Assembly: GCF_000020945.1 (NCBI RefSeq) | Contig: NC_011295.1 | Span: 620,001 to 684,000, forward strand | Source of the DNA: Coprothermobacter proteolyticus DSM 5265 | GTDB taxonomy: Bacteria; Coprothermobacterota; Coprothermobacteria; Coprothermobacterales; Coprothermobacteraceae | Direction of reading: 5' to 3' | Length of the DNA stretch: 64,000 nucleotides | Shown: piece after piece, positions 1 to 9,248 of the stretch | Layout of the letters: each line of letters opens with the position of its first letter | How positions within the stretch are numbered: position 1 is the first letter of the stretch | Translations under genes and position numbers: made by a program | The notes under the pieces: model-generated | Seen by the model: the letters and a program-made list of their open reading frames with translations, nothing else | What the model was told of the DNA's origin: nothing | The model's database searches: none

Positions 1-1028
1 GTATCCAGGCTCAAATAAAAGTAGTAGGCATCGGAAGTGCTGGAAACAATGCTCTAAATCGCATGATACTTGGAGGTATTGATGGTGTGGAGTTTATTGC
101 CATGAATACCGATGTTCAGGCTTTGTCGAAGTGCTTGGCACCGCAGAAACTGAATTTGGGGCCAAAACTGACGCGTGGTTTGGGAGCTGGTCTAGATCCT
201 GAAAAGGGGAAAGCAGCTGCAGAAGAAAGCGTTGAAGAAATTAAGAAACTCCTTGAAGGCGCTGACTTAGTTTTCATTACAGCTGGCTTGGGTGGTGGCA
301 CTGGTACTGGAGCGTCACCAATTGTGGCCAGGGTGGCGAAAGATTTAGGTGCTCTTGTGGTCGCTGTGGTCTCAAAGCCTCATGCGTTTATCGAGGGGAC
401 GACACGTTACAAGATTGCAGAAGAAGGACTTCGACAACTGGCTGAGCATGTGGACGCTCTAATTCCCATATCCAATGAAAACATTTTCAAAATGGGTAAC
501 TCTGAAATGACTTTGGATGAAGCATTTGGTTTAGGAGACCAGGTGCTTATGCAGGGTGTTAGAGGCATTTCAGAAATCATATTAAAGCCAGGGTTCATAA
601 ACGTTGATTTTGCGGATGTGCGTATGGTACTGGAGAACGCAGGCACGGCTGTCATGGGCATAGGTAGCGGTACAGGAGATAATAGAGCTGAGAAGGCAGC
701 ACAACAGGCTATTTCTTCGCCCCTATTGGAGTTTAGGCCAACTGGTGCTAGCAGACTGCTATATAACATAACTGTGAAGCCTGGAAATATCACTACCAAG
801 GACATATCCAGTATTGCGGAAATATTCCAACAAATTGTCAGTGACGATGCGCTCATTAAGTTCGGTGTGGTGTACGATGAACAGTTGGAGGACAACAAGA
901 TCGAAGTAACACTCATCGCTAGTGAATTTAAGAACGAAACCACTAGAACAGCCACTTTAGGTGCTTCCAAAGAGCAGCCCGTAAAAGAGGTTAAGCGAGT
1001 TACCATACCAGAAATCTTTGGTAGATGA
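1..1028 (+). CDS. ftsZ: Cell division protein FtsZ (5' end cut by window)
   Basis: FtsZ is the cytoplasmic tubulin-like GTPase that polymerises into the division ring. The reading frame is open from base 3, and the residues before the first ATG (base 63) already match FtsZ, so the gene begins outside the window. The tubulin signature [10 protein letters not shown] lies at bases 291-320. The first glycine loop reads GIGSAGNN instead of the more usual GVGGGGNN. The C-terminus ends IPEIFGR, which resembles the conserved tail peptide that binds FtsA/ZipA-type partners. The stop overlaps the next start as ATGA. Family call is certain; the tail role is inferred. Confidence 0.97.
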   Translation, partial: IQAQIKVVGIGSAGNNALNRMILGGIDGVEFIAMNTDVQALSKCLAPQKLNLGPKLTRGLGAGLDPEKGKAAAEESVEEIKKLLEGADLVFITAGLGGGTGTGASPIVARVAKDLGALVVAVVSKPHAFIEGTTRYKIAEEGLRQLAEHVDALIPISNENIFKMGNSEMTLDEAFGLGDQVLMQGVRGISEIILKPGFINVDFADVRMVLENAGTAVMGIGSGTGDNRAEKAAQQAISSPLLEFRPTGASRLLYNITVKPGNITTKDISSIAEIFQQIVSDDALIKFGVVYDEQLEDNKIEVTLIASEFKNETTRTATLGASKEQPVKEVKRVTIPEIFGR

Positions 1029-2365
1029 CTTGGAAGGAGCAGCAAGAGCTTAAACGTATTAAAGCCAGTGAGCGTTGGCTTTGGCAACCTCGTTTTTATG
1101 GGGCTGATACCGAACTTGTAGTGTTTCCAGGCCCTTACAATGTTGGCATTGCGAACCTGGGGTACCAGTTTCTGTTAAGTAGATTATTGCAGCTCAATAA
1201 GTCTTTTGACCGTTTCTTCATTGATCCTCGCTTACCCTCGGCAACAAGTCTTGATACGGAAAGGTCTCTTCTGGACTATGGTCGATGGGATATAACACTA
1301 CCTTTTGAAGAAAATCTTTTAGAGCTCATAAAACTCCTCATGAAGCTTGATATTCCACTGGAAGCATCGGCTAGGGATTATCCTGTGCTAAATGCGGGTG
1401 GCGCCATGGCTCTTATTAACCCAGAGCTGGTATCTTTTATTGCTGACGAAGTATTCGTGGGTGAGGCTGACGAAGAATGGCCTGAGAAAAGAAATAGAGC
1501 AGAACGTAAGGTGGCAAAAAACTTTGGTGTGCATTCAGTGGTTACAAGTTCGCAGAGTGTGTTTAGAGACACCATGCTGATTGAGATTGCACGTGGGTGT
1601 ATGTGGTCTTGTAAGTTCTGTTTCTACAGGCAAGCTTACGGTGCTATCAGGTTCGTACCAAAAGAAAGAGTGCTGAACACCATGGCAACGCTTAAAGAAC
1701 AAGGTTTTGAAAAAGTTGGATTCGTTGCTGCCAACGTAAGCGATGTTCCTTGGCTTAAAGACATTTTGAACTATGGAAAGGATCTTGGTATGAGAGTTAG
1801 TGTCTCTTCATTGGCTGTAGAAACACTATCGCAGGAGGTCATGAGGCTTTTGAGGACGCTTGGCGTACAGCAACTCACTCTGGCTGTGGAACACGGTGAT
1901 GAAAAGGTAAGAAAGCAACTTGGGAAACCCTTCTCCGATGAGGATCTAATAAACACGTTAAAGGCAGCAGAGGCTTTGGGATACAGAGGTGTCAAACTTT
2001 ACTTCATAAACGGAATCACACCTGATTGGAGATTCAATGCGGAAAGCGCAAGTAAACTTCTAAATGATATTAGAAAAGCTGTGAAAATGTCCATTAAAGT
2101 ATCAGCGTCCGTCTTTGTGCCAAAACCAGGTACTGCCATGAAGGATGAGGCGTTTCCATCAGAACAGCTAATCGATATGGAAAGAAAGATGCTTTTAAGC
2201 AACTCTGCTGGAATTTCCTTTGCCTTTGAGCCTTACTGGGAGGCTCAAAAGGAATTTGTTATGAGCCGTCTAAGCCCGGAAGATTTACCCACGTTTGTTT
2301 CAATTTTAAATGAAAAGGGTGAACGGAAGGCAATTCAGTTTTTTTCTGAAAAATACAGCAATTAG
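1025..2365 (+). CDS. Radical SAM protein, B12-binding-like N-terminus, unknown substrate
   Basis: A 446-residue radical SAM enzyme that should cleave S-adenosylmethionine at a [4Fe-4S] cluster. The cluster motif is Cys192-x3-Cys196-x2-Cys199 (GCMWSCKFCFY). The N-terminal 150 residues (PGPYNVGIANLGYQFL and following) resemble the Rossmann-like region that precedes the radical SAM barrel in B12-type members such as the TIGR03960 group. I cannot identify a substrate. The ATG overlaps the ftsZ stop by four bases, so the two are probably co-transcribed. A 74-base space follows before the ileS leader. The methylthiotransferase TRAM domain is not apparent. Confidence 0.8.
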   Translation: MTWKEQQELKRIKASERWLWQPRFYGADTELVVFPGPYNVGIANLGYQFLLSRLLQLNKSFDRFFIDPRLPSATSLDTERSLLDYGRWDITLPFEENLLELIKLLMKLDIPLEASARDYPVLNAGGAMALINPELVSFIADEVFVGEADEEWPEKRNRAERKVAKNFGVHSVVTSSQSVFRDTMLIEIARGCMWSCKFCFYRQAYGAIRFVPKERVLNTMATLKEQGFEKVGFVAANVSDVPWLKDILNYGKDLGMRVSVSSLAVETLSQEVMRLLRTLGVQQLTLAVEHGDEKVRKQLGKPFSDEDLINTLKAAEALGYRGVKLYFINGITPDWRFNAESASKLLNDIRKAVKMSIKVSASVFVPKPGTAMKDEAFPSEQLIDMERKMLLSNSAGISFAFEPYWEAQKEFVMSRLSPEDLPTFVSILNEKGERKAIQFFSEKYSN

Positions 2366-2439
2366 GCGGTTCTCAAGTGTTATCATATATTTACAACTGG
2401 CGCACAGATTATTTTGCTTTTCAGAAGGAGCGGTAAGCA

Positions 2440-2505
2440 TTGGATAAGCTAGTAAACAATTTTGTGGTAAATTTGGGAAGTGTTCAGGAGGATGGCCATG
2501 GCTAA
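2440..2505 (+). CDS. Possible 21-residue leader peptide ahead of ileS
   Basis: A TTG start at 2440 is preceded by AAGGAG at 2425-2430 (9-base spacing). It opens a 21-codon frame that ends TAA at 2503-2505, eight bases beyond the ileS ATG at 2498. Translation would run through the ileS Shine-Dalgarno AGGAGG at 2486-2491, which allows translational coupling. The peptide (MDKLVNNFVVNLGSVQEDGHG) contains no isoleucine, so a classical attenuator leader is unlikely. It may be a chance frame: no homologue is known to me and the codon sample is too small to judge. Confidence 0.3.
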   Translation: MDKLVNNFVVNLGSVQEDGHG

Positions 2506-5218
2506 GGAAAATGAGAAATACAACGGTACTATTAATCTGCCGAAACCTTTATTACCCATGAAAGCAAACTTGCCACAAACTGAAGAAACGTGGCTAAAGT
2601 TTTGGGAAGATGATAATGTTTTTGAAAAAGCGCTTGAGAAGCGTAAGAATTCTCCGCTGTTTATTTTACATGATGGTCCTCCTTATGCAAATGGGGATAT
2701 TCACTTAGGGACTGCTCTTAATAAGGTTCTAAAGGACGCAGTCAATAAATACAAACTGCTTCGCGGTTTTAAGACTCCTTATGTTCCTGGGTGGGATACC
2801 CATGGTTTGCCCATCGAGCAGCAGGTGACCAAACAAACAAAAATAAACCCTGAGGATTTCGCCGTAACTGAGTGGCGTGACAAATGCAAAGATTTTGCAC
2901 TTTCATATATTGATAAGCAAATGAAAAGCTTCAAGCGGCTAGGGGTCTTGGGACTTTGGAAGGACTACTACGCCACCTTTAAGCCTGAGTATGAAGGGAA
3001 AGAACTAGAGATCCTCGCTGACCTAGTTGAGAAGGGGTTCGTGATAAGAAAGAGACGTCCTGTTTATTGGTGTCCCCACTGTAAGACAACGCTTGCGGAA
3101 GCAGAAATTGAATACCGTGAGAAGGTTTCACCTTCCATTTTTGTAGCGTTTCCGGCTAAGGGCGGTTCTTACAAGACCATCGCATGGACTACGACGCCTT
3201 GGACGTTGCCAGACAATGTGGCATTGGCTTTTCACCCTGAAGAAAGCTATGTGTTTGTAAATACGGGCGAGGATACATTTGTGGTTGCCGAAAAACGTTT
3301 GCAGGACGTTGCTAAGGAGCTCAGTTGGTTTGATTACGAAGTTGTGGCATCAAAGCCAGGTGCTGCTTTTGAAGATGAACGATTTGAACATCCCGTTTAT
3401 GATGACAAAGAGACTGTGGCCATTTTAGCTGATTTCGTATCCATGGAAGATGGAACTGGCATTGTACACATTGCTCCAGGTCATGGAGAGGAAGACTACC
3501 TCGTTTGGGAGGAAAAAGGGCTAGACTTCCCTATGATGATAGATGATAGCGGCCGGTTTACGGAGCAAGCAGGGTTCTTGGCTGGTGTTTTCTATGCTGA
3601 TGCCAATGATATGGTTCTTGACCTTCTTACTAGAAAAGGCAAACTCCTGCATAAAGGTATGGTAACGCACTCATATCCACACTGTTGGCGGTGTCATAAT
3701 CCGGTAATATTCAGAGCCTTGAGCCAGTGGTTTATCGATGTTGATCTTTACCGCAATGAAGCATTGGAAGCCTTGAAAGAAGTTCAGTGGATACCCATGG
3801 GTTCCGATGTTCGCATTGGAGATATGGTGAAGAGCAGACCAGACTGGTGTTTGAGCCGCCAAAGAATCTGGGGCGTCCCAATACCGTCAATAAAATGTAG
3901 TCATTGTGGGCGCTCTATTCTGGATCCTCGTGTGGTGCGGAACGTGGCTGCAGTTGTGAGGAAAGAAGGATCTAACATTTGGTATTCAGAGCCGTTGGAA
4001 GCGTTCTTACCCGCAAAAATGGAATGTCCTGATTGCGGTTCAAAAGACTTTGAGAAAGAATACGACATTTTGGATGTGTGGTTTGATAGCGGCGTAAGTC
4101 ACTATGCGGTTCTGGAGCAGTATGACGGAATGCGGTGGCCAGCAGACCTTTATTTGGAAGGTTATGACCAGCACCGTGGCTGGTTTCAGACCAGCCTCCT
4201 AACGGCTGTACCTCTTAAAGGGCAAGCCCCTTATAAGACAGTTTTGTCTCATGGTTTTGTCTTGGACGAGTCCGGAAGAGCCATGTCCAAGAGCTTAGGC
4301 AATGTGATTGATCCCTCTGATGTTGTCGCCAATGTGGGAGCAGACGTTCTAAGATTGGCGCTTCTCATGAGTGACTACACTGCCGACATTCAAGTGGGGC
4401 AAAACATCTTCAATCAAGCTTCTGAAATTTACAAGAAGATAAGGAATACGTTCCGATTCATGGAAGGGAACTTGTTTGATTTTCAAAGTTCTGACGAGGT
4501 TCCTTTTGCCGAGATGAAACCTCTGGACAGATGGATTCTGGGCCGATGGACTGACATGAAAAGAAAACTTTCTTCAGCCTTTGACAATTATGAATTCTAC
4601 AGCTTTGTAAGTATTTTCCATAGTTTTTGTGTGAAAGAACTGAGTTCTACATACTTAGATGCCATTAAGAGCAGATTGTACCTTAAAAAACCTGACAGCG
4701 AAGAGAGGAGAAGTGCACAGACAGCCTTGAAAATAATGGCTACAGAATTCCCTGTGCTCATAGCGCCCATTCTTACGTTTACTGCTGAGGAAATGTGGCA
4801 GGCTTTACTGAGCAGGGGCTTGGTTACGGAAAAGTCGGTATACTTCTCGGACTGGCCCGATTCTGCTTTCTCTTTAACTGAGGAAGAATCAAGCTTCTGG
4901 GAAAATGCTTTACGTCTTAGAGAAAAAGCAAATGAGCAAATGGAAAAACTGAGGAAAGAAAAATCCATTGGTCATTCGTTGGATGCTTCAGTAGTTGTTT
5001 ATGGAAGCGGGACCGAATTCTTATCCCATTCTGAGTGGGCGGAGTTTCTTGTGGTTTCCTCAGCTCAGATTAAGAATGAAGGTAAAGAGTGGGATATAGA
5101 GGTAGAAAAGGCCTTGGGAGTAAAATGCGCACGATGCTGGAGGGTTAGGGAGGACGTTGGCCTGGATGCTGAGTACCCTGACATATGTGGAGAGTGCTTG
5201 GACGATATAACTGGATAG
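2498..5218 (+). CDS. ileS: Isoleucyl-tRNA synthetase
   Basis: Charges tRNA-Ile with isoleucine in the cytoplasm. 906 residues, normal for the bacterial type. The HIGH-region motif is His69-Leu-Gly-Thr72, with Thr in place of the usual final His; the AMSKS loop is at 595-599. The editing (CP1) insertion lies between these. A C-terminal zinc finger is formed by Cys877, Cys880 (CARCWR) and Cys897, Cys900. The start chosen is the ATG at 2498 because AGGAGG sits 6 bases upstream; a GTG at 2480 and an ATG at 2492 lie in frame but are badly spaced. No T-box structure was recognised upstream. The stop lies inside lspA. Confidence 0.97.
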   Translation: MAKENEKYNGTINLPKPLLPMKANLPQTEETWLKFWEDDNVFEKALEKRKNSPLFILHDGPPYANGDIHLGTALNKVLKDAVNKYKLLRGFKTPYVPGWDTHGLPIEQQVTKQTKINPEDFAVTEWRDKCKDFALSYIDKQMKSFKRLGVLGLWKDYYATFKPEYEGKELEILADLVEKGFVIRKRRPVYWCPHCKTTLAEAEIEYREKVSPSIFVAFPAKGGSYKTIAWTTTPWTLPDNVALAFHPEESYVFVNTGEDTFVVAEKRLQDVAKELSWFDYEVVASKPGAAFEDERFEHPVYDDKETVAILADFVSMEDGTGIVHIAPGHGEEDYLVWEEKGLDFPMMIDDSGRFTEQAGFLAGVFYADANDMVLDLLTRKGKLLHKGMVTHSYPHCWRCHNPVIFRALSQWFIDVDLYRNEALEALKEVQWIPMGSDVRIGDMVKSRPDWCLSRQRIWGVPIPSIKCSHCGRSILDPRVVRNVAAVVRKEGSNIWYSEPLEAFLPAKMECPDCGSKDFEKEYDILDVWFDSGVSHYAVLEQYDGMRWPADLYLEGYDQHRGWFQTSLLTAVPLKGQAPYKTVLSHGFVLDESGRAMSKSLGNVIDPSDVVANVGADVLRLALLMSDYTADIQVGQNIFNQASEIYKKIRNTFRFMEGNLFDFQSSDEVPFAEMKPLDRWILGRWTDMKRKLSSAFDNYEFYSFVSIFHSFCVKELSSTYLDAIKSRLYLKKPDSEERRSAQTALKIMATEFPVLIAPILTFTAEEMWQALLSRGLVTEKSVYFSDWPDSAFSLTEEESSFWENALRLREKANEQMEKLRKEKSIGHSLDASVVVYGSGTEFLSHSEWAEFLVVSSAQIKNEGKEWDIEVEKALGVKCARCWRVREDVGLDAEYPDICGECLDDITG

Positions 5219-5571
5219 TACTAGGTATTTACGGCTTCCTAACGGACAGGATTTGTAAATATGTGGTCCTAAAGGGAGGAACCTACATTATCAATGAAGG
5301 TGTCTCTTTCGGGGTCAGTTTAGGGAAAAACACTGACTACATAGTGGTTGTTGCCATGTTCTTGCTTCTGTGGGCGACTTTAGGTGAAAAAAGATACTTG
5401 TGGCTTTCTTTTTTTGGTGCTCTTGGGAACGTTCTTGATAGGTGGCTCTACGGTGGTGTTGTTGATTACATAAAGATAGGAAACTTCCCTTGGTTCAACG
5501 TTGCTGACTTTCTCATTGTGTTGGGGCTTTGCCTATGGGCAATGAAGCAGATAGGGTTATTACCGGAATAG
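5185..5571 (+). CDS. lspA: Lipoprotein signal peptidase (signal peptidase II)
   Basis: Membrane aspartic protease that removes the signal peptide from lipidated prolipoproteins. The two catalytic aspartates are visible as Asp85 in GNVLDRW and Asp108 in FNVADF. Four hydrophobic segments fit the family. At 128 residues it is shorter than most homologues (about 150-170), because the N-terminus begins almost directly with the first membrane helix. The ATG at 5185 lies 34 bases inside the ileS 3' end, with no strong Shine-Dalgarno; GTG 5194 is the alternative. ileS-lspA-rluD is a familiar bacterial order. Confidence 0.93.
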   Translation: MWRVLGRYNWIVLGIYGFLTDRICKYVVLKGGTYIINEGVSFGVSLGKNTDYIVVVAMFLLLWATLGEKRYLWLSFFGALGNVLDRWLYGGVVDYIKIGNFPWFNVADFLIVLGLCLWAMKQIGLLPE

Positions 5572-6482
5572 TCCAGCAAGAAGCTAGGTTGGATTTAGCT
5601 CTAATGGAGATTATAGATGATGAGGGAATATCTCGGACGTGGATACAGAATAACATTAAGGCCGGCCTGGTTAGGTGCAACGGTGACGTGGTAACAAAGC
5701 CTTCTTTAAGGGTAAAAAAAGGCGATCTCTTAGAAATTAGGTTGCGGTCAAGAATAAGCGAACTCCAACCTGCTGATGTGGAGTACTCAGTGGTTTATTA
5801 CGATGAACATTTGGCAGTTATTGATAAGCCTCCAAACTTGGTGGTGCATCCTGCTCCAAGTGTTAAAGGGCTAACTCTTTGCCATGGGTTACTCAAGGAT
5901 TTTCCGCAAGTGAAGAATGTGGGTAGTGCTGAGCGTCCAGGTATTGTGCACCGGCTGGATAAAGACACTTCTGGACTAATGCTTGTAGCTCTTTCTGAAA
6001 AGGGCTATGCAGGTTTGACAAAGATGATCAGTGAAAAAAGTGTTAGCAGGAAGTATTTAGTGGCGGTTTACGGTGTTGCAAACAGGCCTTTCGAAGTGGA
6101 CGCTCCCATTGGTAGGGATCCGAGAAACCCAACACGTATGGCTGTGGTTCCGCATGGAAAGAATGCCTATACGCGGTTCCGACCTGTACAATGTTTGGAA
6201 AAGGTTAGTCTGTTGGAGGCTGAGCTTTTCACTGGTAGAACTCATCAAATTAGAGTCCATTTGAGCCATGCCGGCTTTTATGTTCTTGGAGATCCCGTTT
6301 ATGGAAACGTGGAGAGCCGTTTGCTGGCGCCAAGGGTGTTTCTTCACAGTTACTATTTGGAACTGGAACACCCTATTACTGGTGAGCGTCTGTTTTTTGT
6401 CAGTCCTCTGCCTGAGGATTTAGATGAATGTTGGCATATTTTAGGAGGCGGTGACGTTGTATACCCTACGATTTGTGCGTGA
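5535..6482 (+). CDS. rluD: RluD-type 23S rRNA pseudouridine synthase
   Basis: Isomerises uridine to pseudouridine in RNA, most likely 23S rRNA. An N-terminal S4 RNA-binding domain spans about residues 10-75, followed by the catalytic domain with HRLDKDTSG, whose Asp142 is the nucleophile of the RluA/RluC/RluD class. The ATG at 5535 overlaps the lspA end by 37 bases; an in-frame TTG at 5529 is an alternative. The stop lies 26 bases inside serS. The family is certain; RluD rather than RluC specificity is inferred only from its position beside lspA. Confidence 0.88.
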   Translation: MGNEADRVITGIVQQEARLDLALMEIIDDEGISRTWIQNNIKAGLVRCNGDVVTKPSLRVKKGDLLEIRLRSRISELQPADVEYSVVYYDEHLAVIDKPPNLVVHPAPSVKGLTLCHGLLKDFPQVKNVGSAERPGIVHRLDKDTSGLMLVALSEKGYAGLTKMISEKSVSRKYLVAVYGVANRPFEVDAPIGRDPRNPTRMAVVPHGKNAYTRFRPVQCLEKVSLLEAELFTGRTHQIRVHLSHAGFYVLGDPVYGNVESRLLAPRVFLHSYYLELEHPITGERLFFVSPLPEDLDECWHILGGGDVVYPTICA

Positions 6483-7713
6483 GAATGAGAATCTTATGAG
6501 AGAGGCATTAAGGAAAAGACAATACGATGAATCCATTGTTGACCAGCTATTGGCTGTAGATGAACAGCGTAGAAAGGAAGTTACTTCTCTGCAGGAACTG
6601 AACACGAGAAGAAATGAATTAACGTCCGTGGTTTCCAAGAAAAAGAAAGATGGAACTGACGCGTCCCAGGAAATAGAGCTACTTAAAAAACTCAAGGAAG
6701 AAGTTTCAGTGAAAGAAACCATCGTGTCGGAGCTTGAATCGAAAATTCAAGAAATACTAAAACAGTTGCCGAACATTCCACATGAGTCGGTACCTACTGG
6801 AAAAGACTCGTCCGAGAATGTGGAAGTGCGGCGATGGGGAGAGCCAAGGACCTTTGCGTTTGAACCTAAACCTCACTGGGAAATAGGGGAAAACATGAAC
6901 ATATTGGATTTTCAAAGAGCTGCGAAAATATCTGGTTCACGCTTCGTAGCGTATCAAGGATTGGGTGCGCTGTTGGAATTAACGCTCATAAACTTCATGG
7001 TGTGGACTCATGTAAAGGATCATGGTTACACATTTGTTATTCCCCCTTACCTGGTAAAAAGCGATACAGCCTTTGGTACAGGTCACTTGCCGAAGTTTAA
7101 GGATGAGATGTATTACTGTCCCGAGGACGATCTTTACCTTATACCAACAGCAGAACTTCCCATGGTGGCGTATCACAGTGGAGAGGTTCTTGTTGAGGCA
7201 GAGTTACCTAAGCGGTATGTGGCTTATTCTGCTTGTTTCAGGAGAGAAGCAGGAGCGGCAGGAAGAGACACCAGGGGTCTGATTAGAAGGCATCAGTTTA
7301 ATAAAGTGGAGCTAATAAAGATAACAAAACCTGAAGACTCCTATAATGAATTGGAGTCCATGGTGAGTGATGCTGAGTCCATATTGCAACTTCTTGAGCT
7401 TCCTTACAGAGTTGTTTTACTGTGTACTGGTGATATGGGCTTTGCCGCTGCTAAGACTTATGACATTGAAGTGTGGATGCCTTCTTACGGCCGCTATGTT
7501 GAAATCTCCTCATGTTCGAATACTGAAGGTTTTCAGGCTCGCAGAGCTAACGTGAGAATGCGTCGACCTGATGGTTCTAATGACTATCCACATATGCTCA
7601 ACGGATCTGGGTTGGCTGTAGGTAGAACTTTAGCGGCGATTATGGAGAATTACCAAAGAGAAGATGGAACTTTCGACATTCCTCAAGCGCTGCGGGCTTT
7701 CATGTTCGCTTAA
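6457..7713 (+). CDS. serS: Seryl-tRNA synthetase
   Basis: Class II synthetase that charges tRNA-Ser. The N-terminal 110 residues form the lysine- and glutamate-rich coiled-coil arm that contacts the long variable arm of tRNA-Ser. Motif 2 is visible around FRREAGAAGRDTRGLIR and motif 3 around GLAVGRTLAAIMEN. The start is placed at TTG 6457 because AGGAGG at 6443-6448 is 8 bases away; the GTG at 6451 is only 2 bases from it. That gives the family-typical N-terminus MYTLRFVREN. It is the last gene of the ileS run and meets the minus-strand PBP gene tail to tail. Confidence 0.96.
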   Translation: MYTLRFVRENENLMREALRKRQYDESIVDQLLAVDEQRRKEVTSLQELNTRRNELTSVVSKKKKDGTDASQEIELLKKLKEEVSVKETIVSELESKIQEILKQLPNIPHESVPTGKDSSENVEVRRWGEPRTFAFEPKPHWEIGENMNILDFQRAAKISGSRFVAYQGLGALLELTLINFMVWTHVKDHGYTFVIPPYLVKSDTAFGTGHLPKFKDEMYYCPEDDLYLIPTAELPMVAYHSGEVLVEAELPKRYVAYSACFRREAGAAGRDTRGLIRRHQFNKVELIKITKPEDSYNELESMVSDAESILQLLELPYRVVLLCTGDMGFAAAKTYDIEVWMPSYGRYVEISSCSNTEGFQARRANVRMRRPDGSNDYPHMLNGSGLAVGRTLAAIMENYQREDGTFDIPQALRAFMFA

Positions 7714-7734
7714 CTCAGTGACGTTGTCTGCTGT

Positions 7735-9219
7735 TTATGGAGTAAAACCTTTGAAGAGCATGACGTCGCGCACTACCTGTCTGAACCAAGGCGCTGCAAC
7801 GTAAACGGCTAAAGAAGGACTTATCTTCTGTGGTCTGTCAATGCTGATAAGGAGAATCATTTCTGGGTTATCACCTGGTAGGAGCCCCACGTAAGAATAA
7901 AGTCTGTCGGTTTGGTTGTATTGCCCGTTTACGGGGACCTGTGCAGTTCCTGATTTCGCTGCCACATTGAAATATTTGCCTTTATAGGGAACAGCAGCTG
8001 CGGATACGGTGGGAGTTGCAATAGTCTTCATAATATTCCGTACAATGTTGGCGGATTCAGGACTAACAACTCTGGTAGGCGTTGCAGTGGGAAATTCGAT
8101 GTGCTGATCTCCCACTGTGATGCTCTTAACTAACCTTAAGTTATAAAGCAGTCCATTATTAGCAATGGCAGTATAGGCTCTGACAAACTGCAGAGGCGTG
8201 AGAGCCACTCCCTGGCCAAAACCCGCGTTGAGTAGACTGGCTTGTGTATTTTGAGGCAAAATGGACTTAGCTTCGCCAGGGAAGTGCAGTACGGGATCAT
8301 CCATGCCATAGCGTTTCAGGCCAGCTATCAGCCTGTCGTAGCCAGTCTTCTTTGCTACTGTGGCCATGTAAATGTTGCTGGACTGTTGGAGAGCCTTAGT
8401 TAGATCTACGGTTCCAAGGAATTTCCAATCTCTTATGGTTATCCCATCTATTTGGGTAACTCCAGGTGAATAGACCGTAAAAGAAGTATCTATGGCGCCT
8501 ACATCGAGCGCCCATGCCATGACTAAAGGTTTGAAGATGGACCCGGGCTCAAATAACTCTTGGTATAGCGGTGAACTACCTGCTTTGTTTTTTGTAAAAG
8601 CCGATCCTGCCAGAATGTCCCCTTTGTTTGATATGATCACTATCCATGCTCTTTCTGGCCCCAACTGATCTGCAATTTGCGAAACGTAATCATCGGTGAT
8701 TTTTTGTAAACCTGCATCAATGGTTGTCTCCACCGTGGGTTGAGTGGAGGTCTTGGAGAAAACGAATCTGGTGCTCAGAACCAGGTCTAGAGCAGCCTCG
8801 AGCCCTGTGTTGCCTCCGGGAGTATGTGTTCCCACCAGGAATCGGGTGCTGTCTGCTTGCTGACGTTGTTCACGAAGTTCTACCCAGGCATAGGGAGTAT
8901 CCACGTTTACGTGTGGCAGAGACTGTATTTCCTCGCACTTGAGCTGCACAATCTTTTCCAATTCTTCGTTACAGGAACTCTCGAGAAGTGCTTTAGGTCC
9001 CCATAGACGCTTTGTTATGCTCGAACTATTATAGGCGATGGCGCCTCCGCTTGAGGTTATGGATCCTCTTAGAACCAAAGAAGGCGACAAAGGTTTTTCT
9101 GCCTGATCATGGATGTATTCGATGGATGTAAACACTGATATGAACATGATTACAAAAGCTGTAAACAGTAGCAGTGGTATCATTACGTAGCGTTTCACGC
9201 TTATAATGTTAGCATGCAT
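7735..9219 (-). CDS. Class B penicillin-binding protein (FtsI/PBP2-like transpeptidase)
   Basis: Membrane-anchored D,D-transpeptidase that cross-links peptidoglycan and is the target of beta-lactams. One membrane helix lies at about residues 12-31. The active-site motifs are Ser227-Ile-Phe-Lys230, Ser280-Ser-Asn282 and Lys422-Ser-Gly-Thr425. There is no glycosyltransferase domain. The region between helix and transpeptidase domain is only about 150 residues, so the protein (494 residues) is shorter than typical FtsI. The ATG at 9219 has no Shine-Dalgarno; an in-frame GTG at 9198 would also keep the whole helix. It is transcribed away from the PfkB gene 30 bases off. Confidence 0.88.
   Translation of the reverse strand: MHANIISVKRYVMIPLLLFTAFVIMFISVFTSIEYIHDQAEKPLSPSLVLRGSITSSGGAIAYNSSSITKRLWGPKALLESSCNEELEKIVQLKCEEIQSLPHVNVDTPYAWVELREQRQQADSTRFLVGTHTPGGNTGLEAALDLVLSTRFVFSKTSTQPTVETTIDAGLQKITDDYVSQIADQLGPERAWIVIISNKGDILAGSAFTKNKAGSSPLYQELFEPGSIFKPLVMAWALDVGAIDTSFTVYSPGVTQIDGITIRDWKFLGTVDLTKALQQSSNIYMATVAKKTGYDRLIAGLKRYGMDDPVLHFPGEAKSILPQNTQASLLNAGFGQGVALTPLQFVRAYTAIANNGLLYNLRLVKSITVGDQHIEFPTATPTRVVSPESANIVRNIMKTIATPTVSAAAVPYKGKYFNVAAKSGTAQVPVNGQYNQTDRLYSYVGLLPGDNPEMILLISIDRPQKISPSLAVYVAAPWFRQVVRDVMLFKGFTP
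9202..9207 (+). promoter_or_regulatory. -10 box for the PfkB-family gene
   Basis: TATAAT at 9202-9207 would start transcription near 9214, giving a leader of about 35 bases that contains AAGGAGGG at 9236-9243 before the ATG at 9249. No convincing -35 hexamer lies 16-18 bases upstream. The box is inside the first codons of the divergent PBP frame, which also bears on where that gene really starts. Confidence 0.5.
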
Positions 9220-9248
9220 GTTGCAGAAACCGAGAAAGGAGGGATGTC

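Noticed and set aside
407-1087. Long minus-strand open frame opposite ftsZ (226 codons)
   Set aside because: It mirrors the codon structure of ftsZ on the other strand, has no ribosome-binding site and shows no recognisable domain.
2366-2497. T-box riboswitch before ileS
   Set aside because: No T-box core sequence, specifier stem or terminator hairpin could be found in this short region; the same holds before serS and proS.
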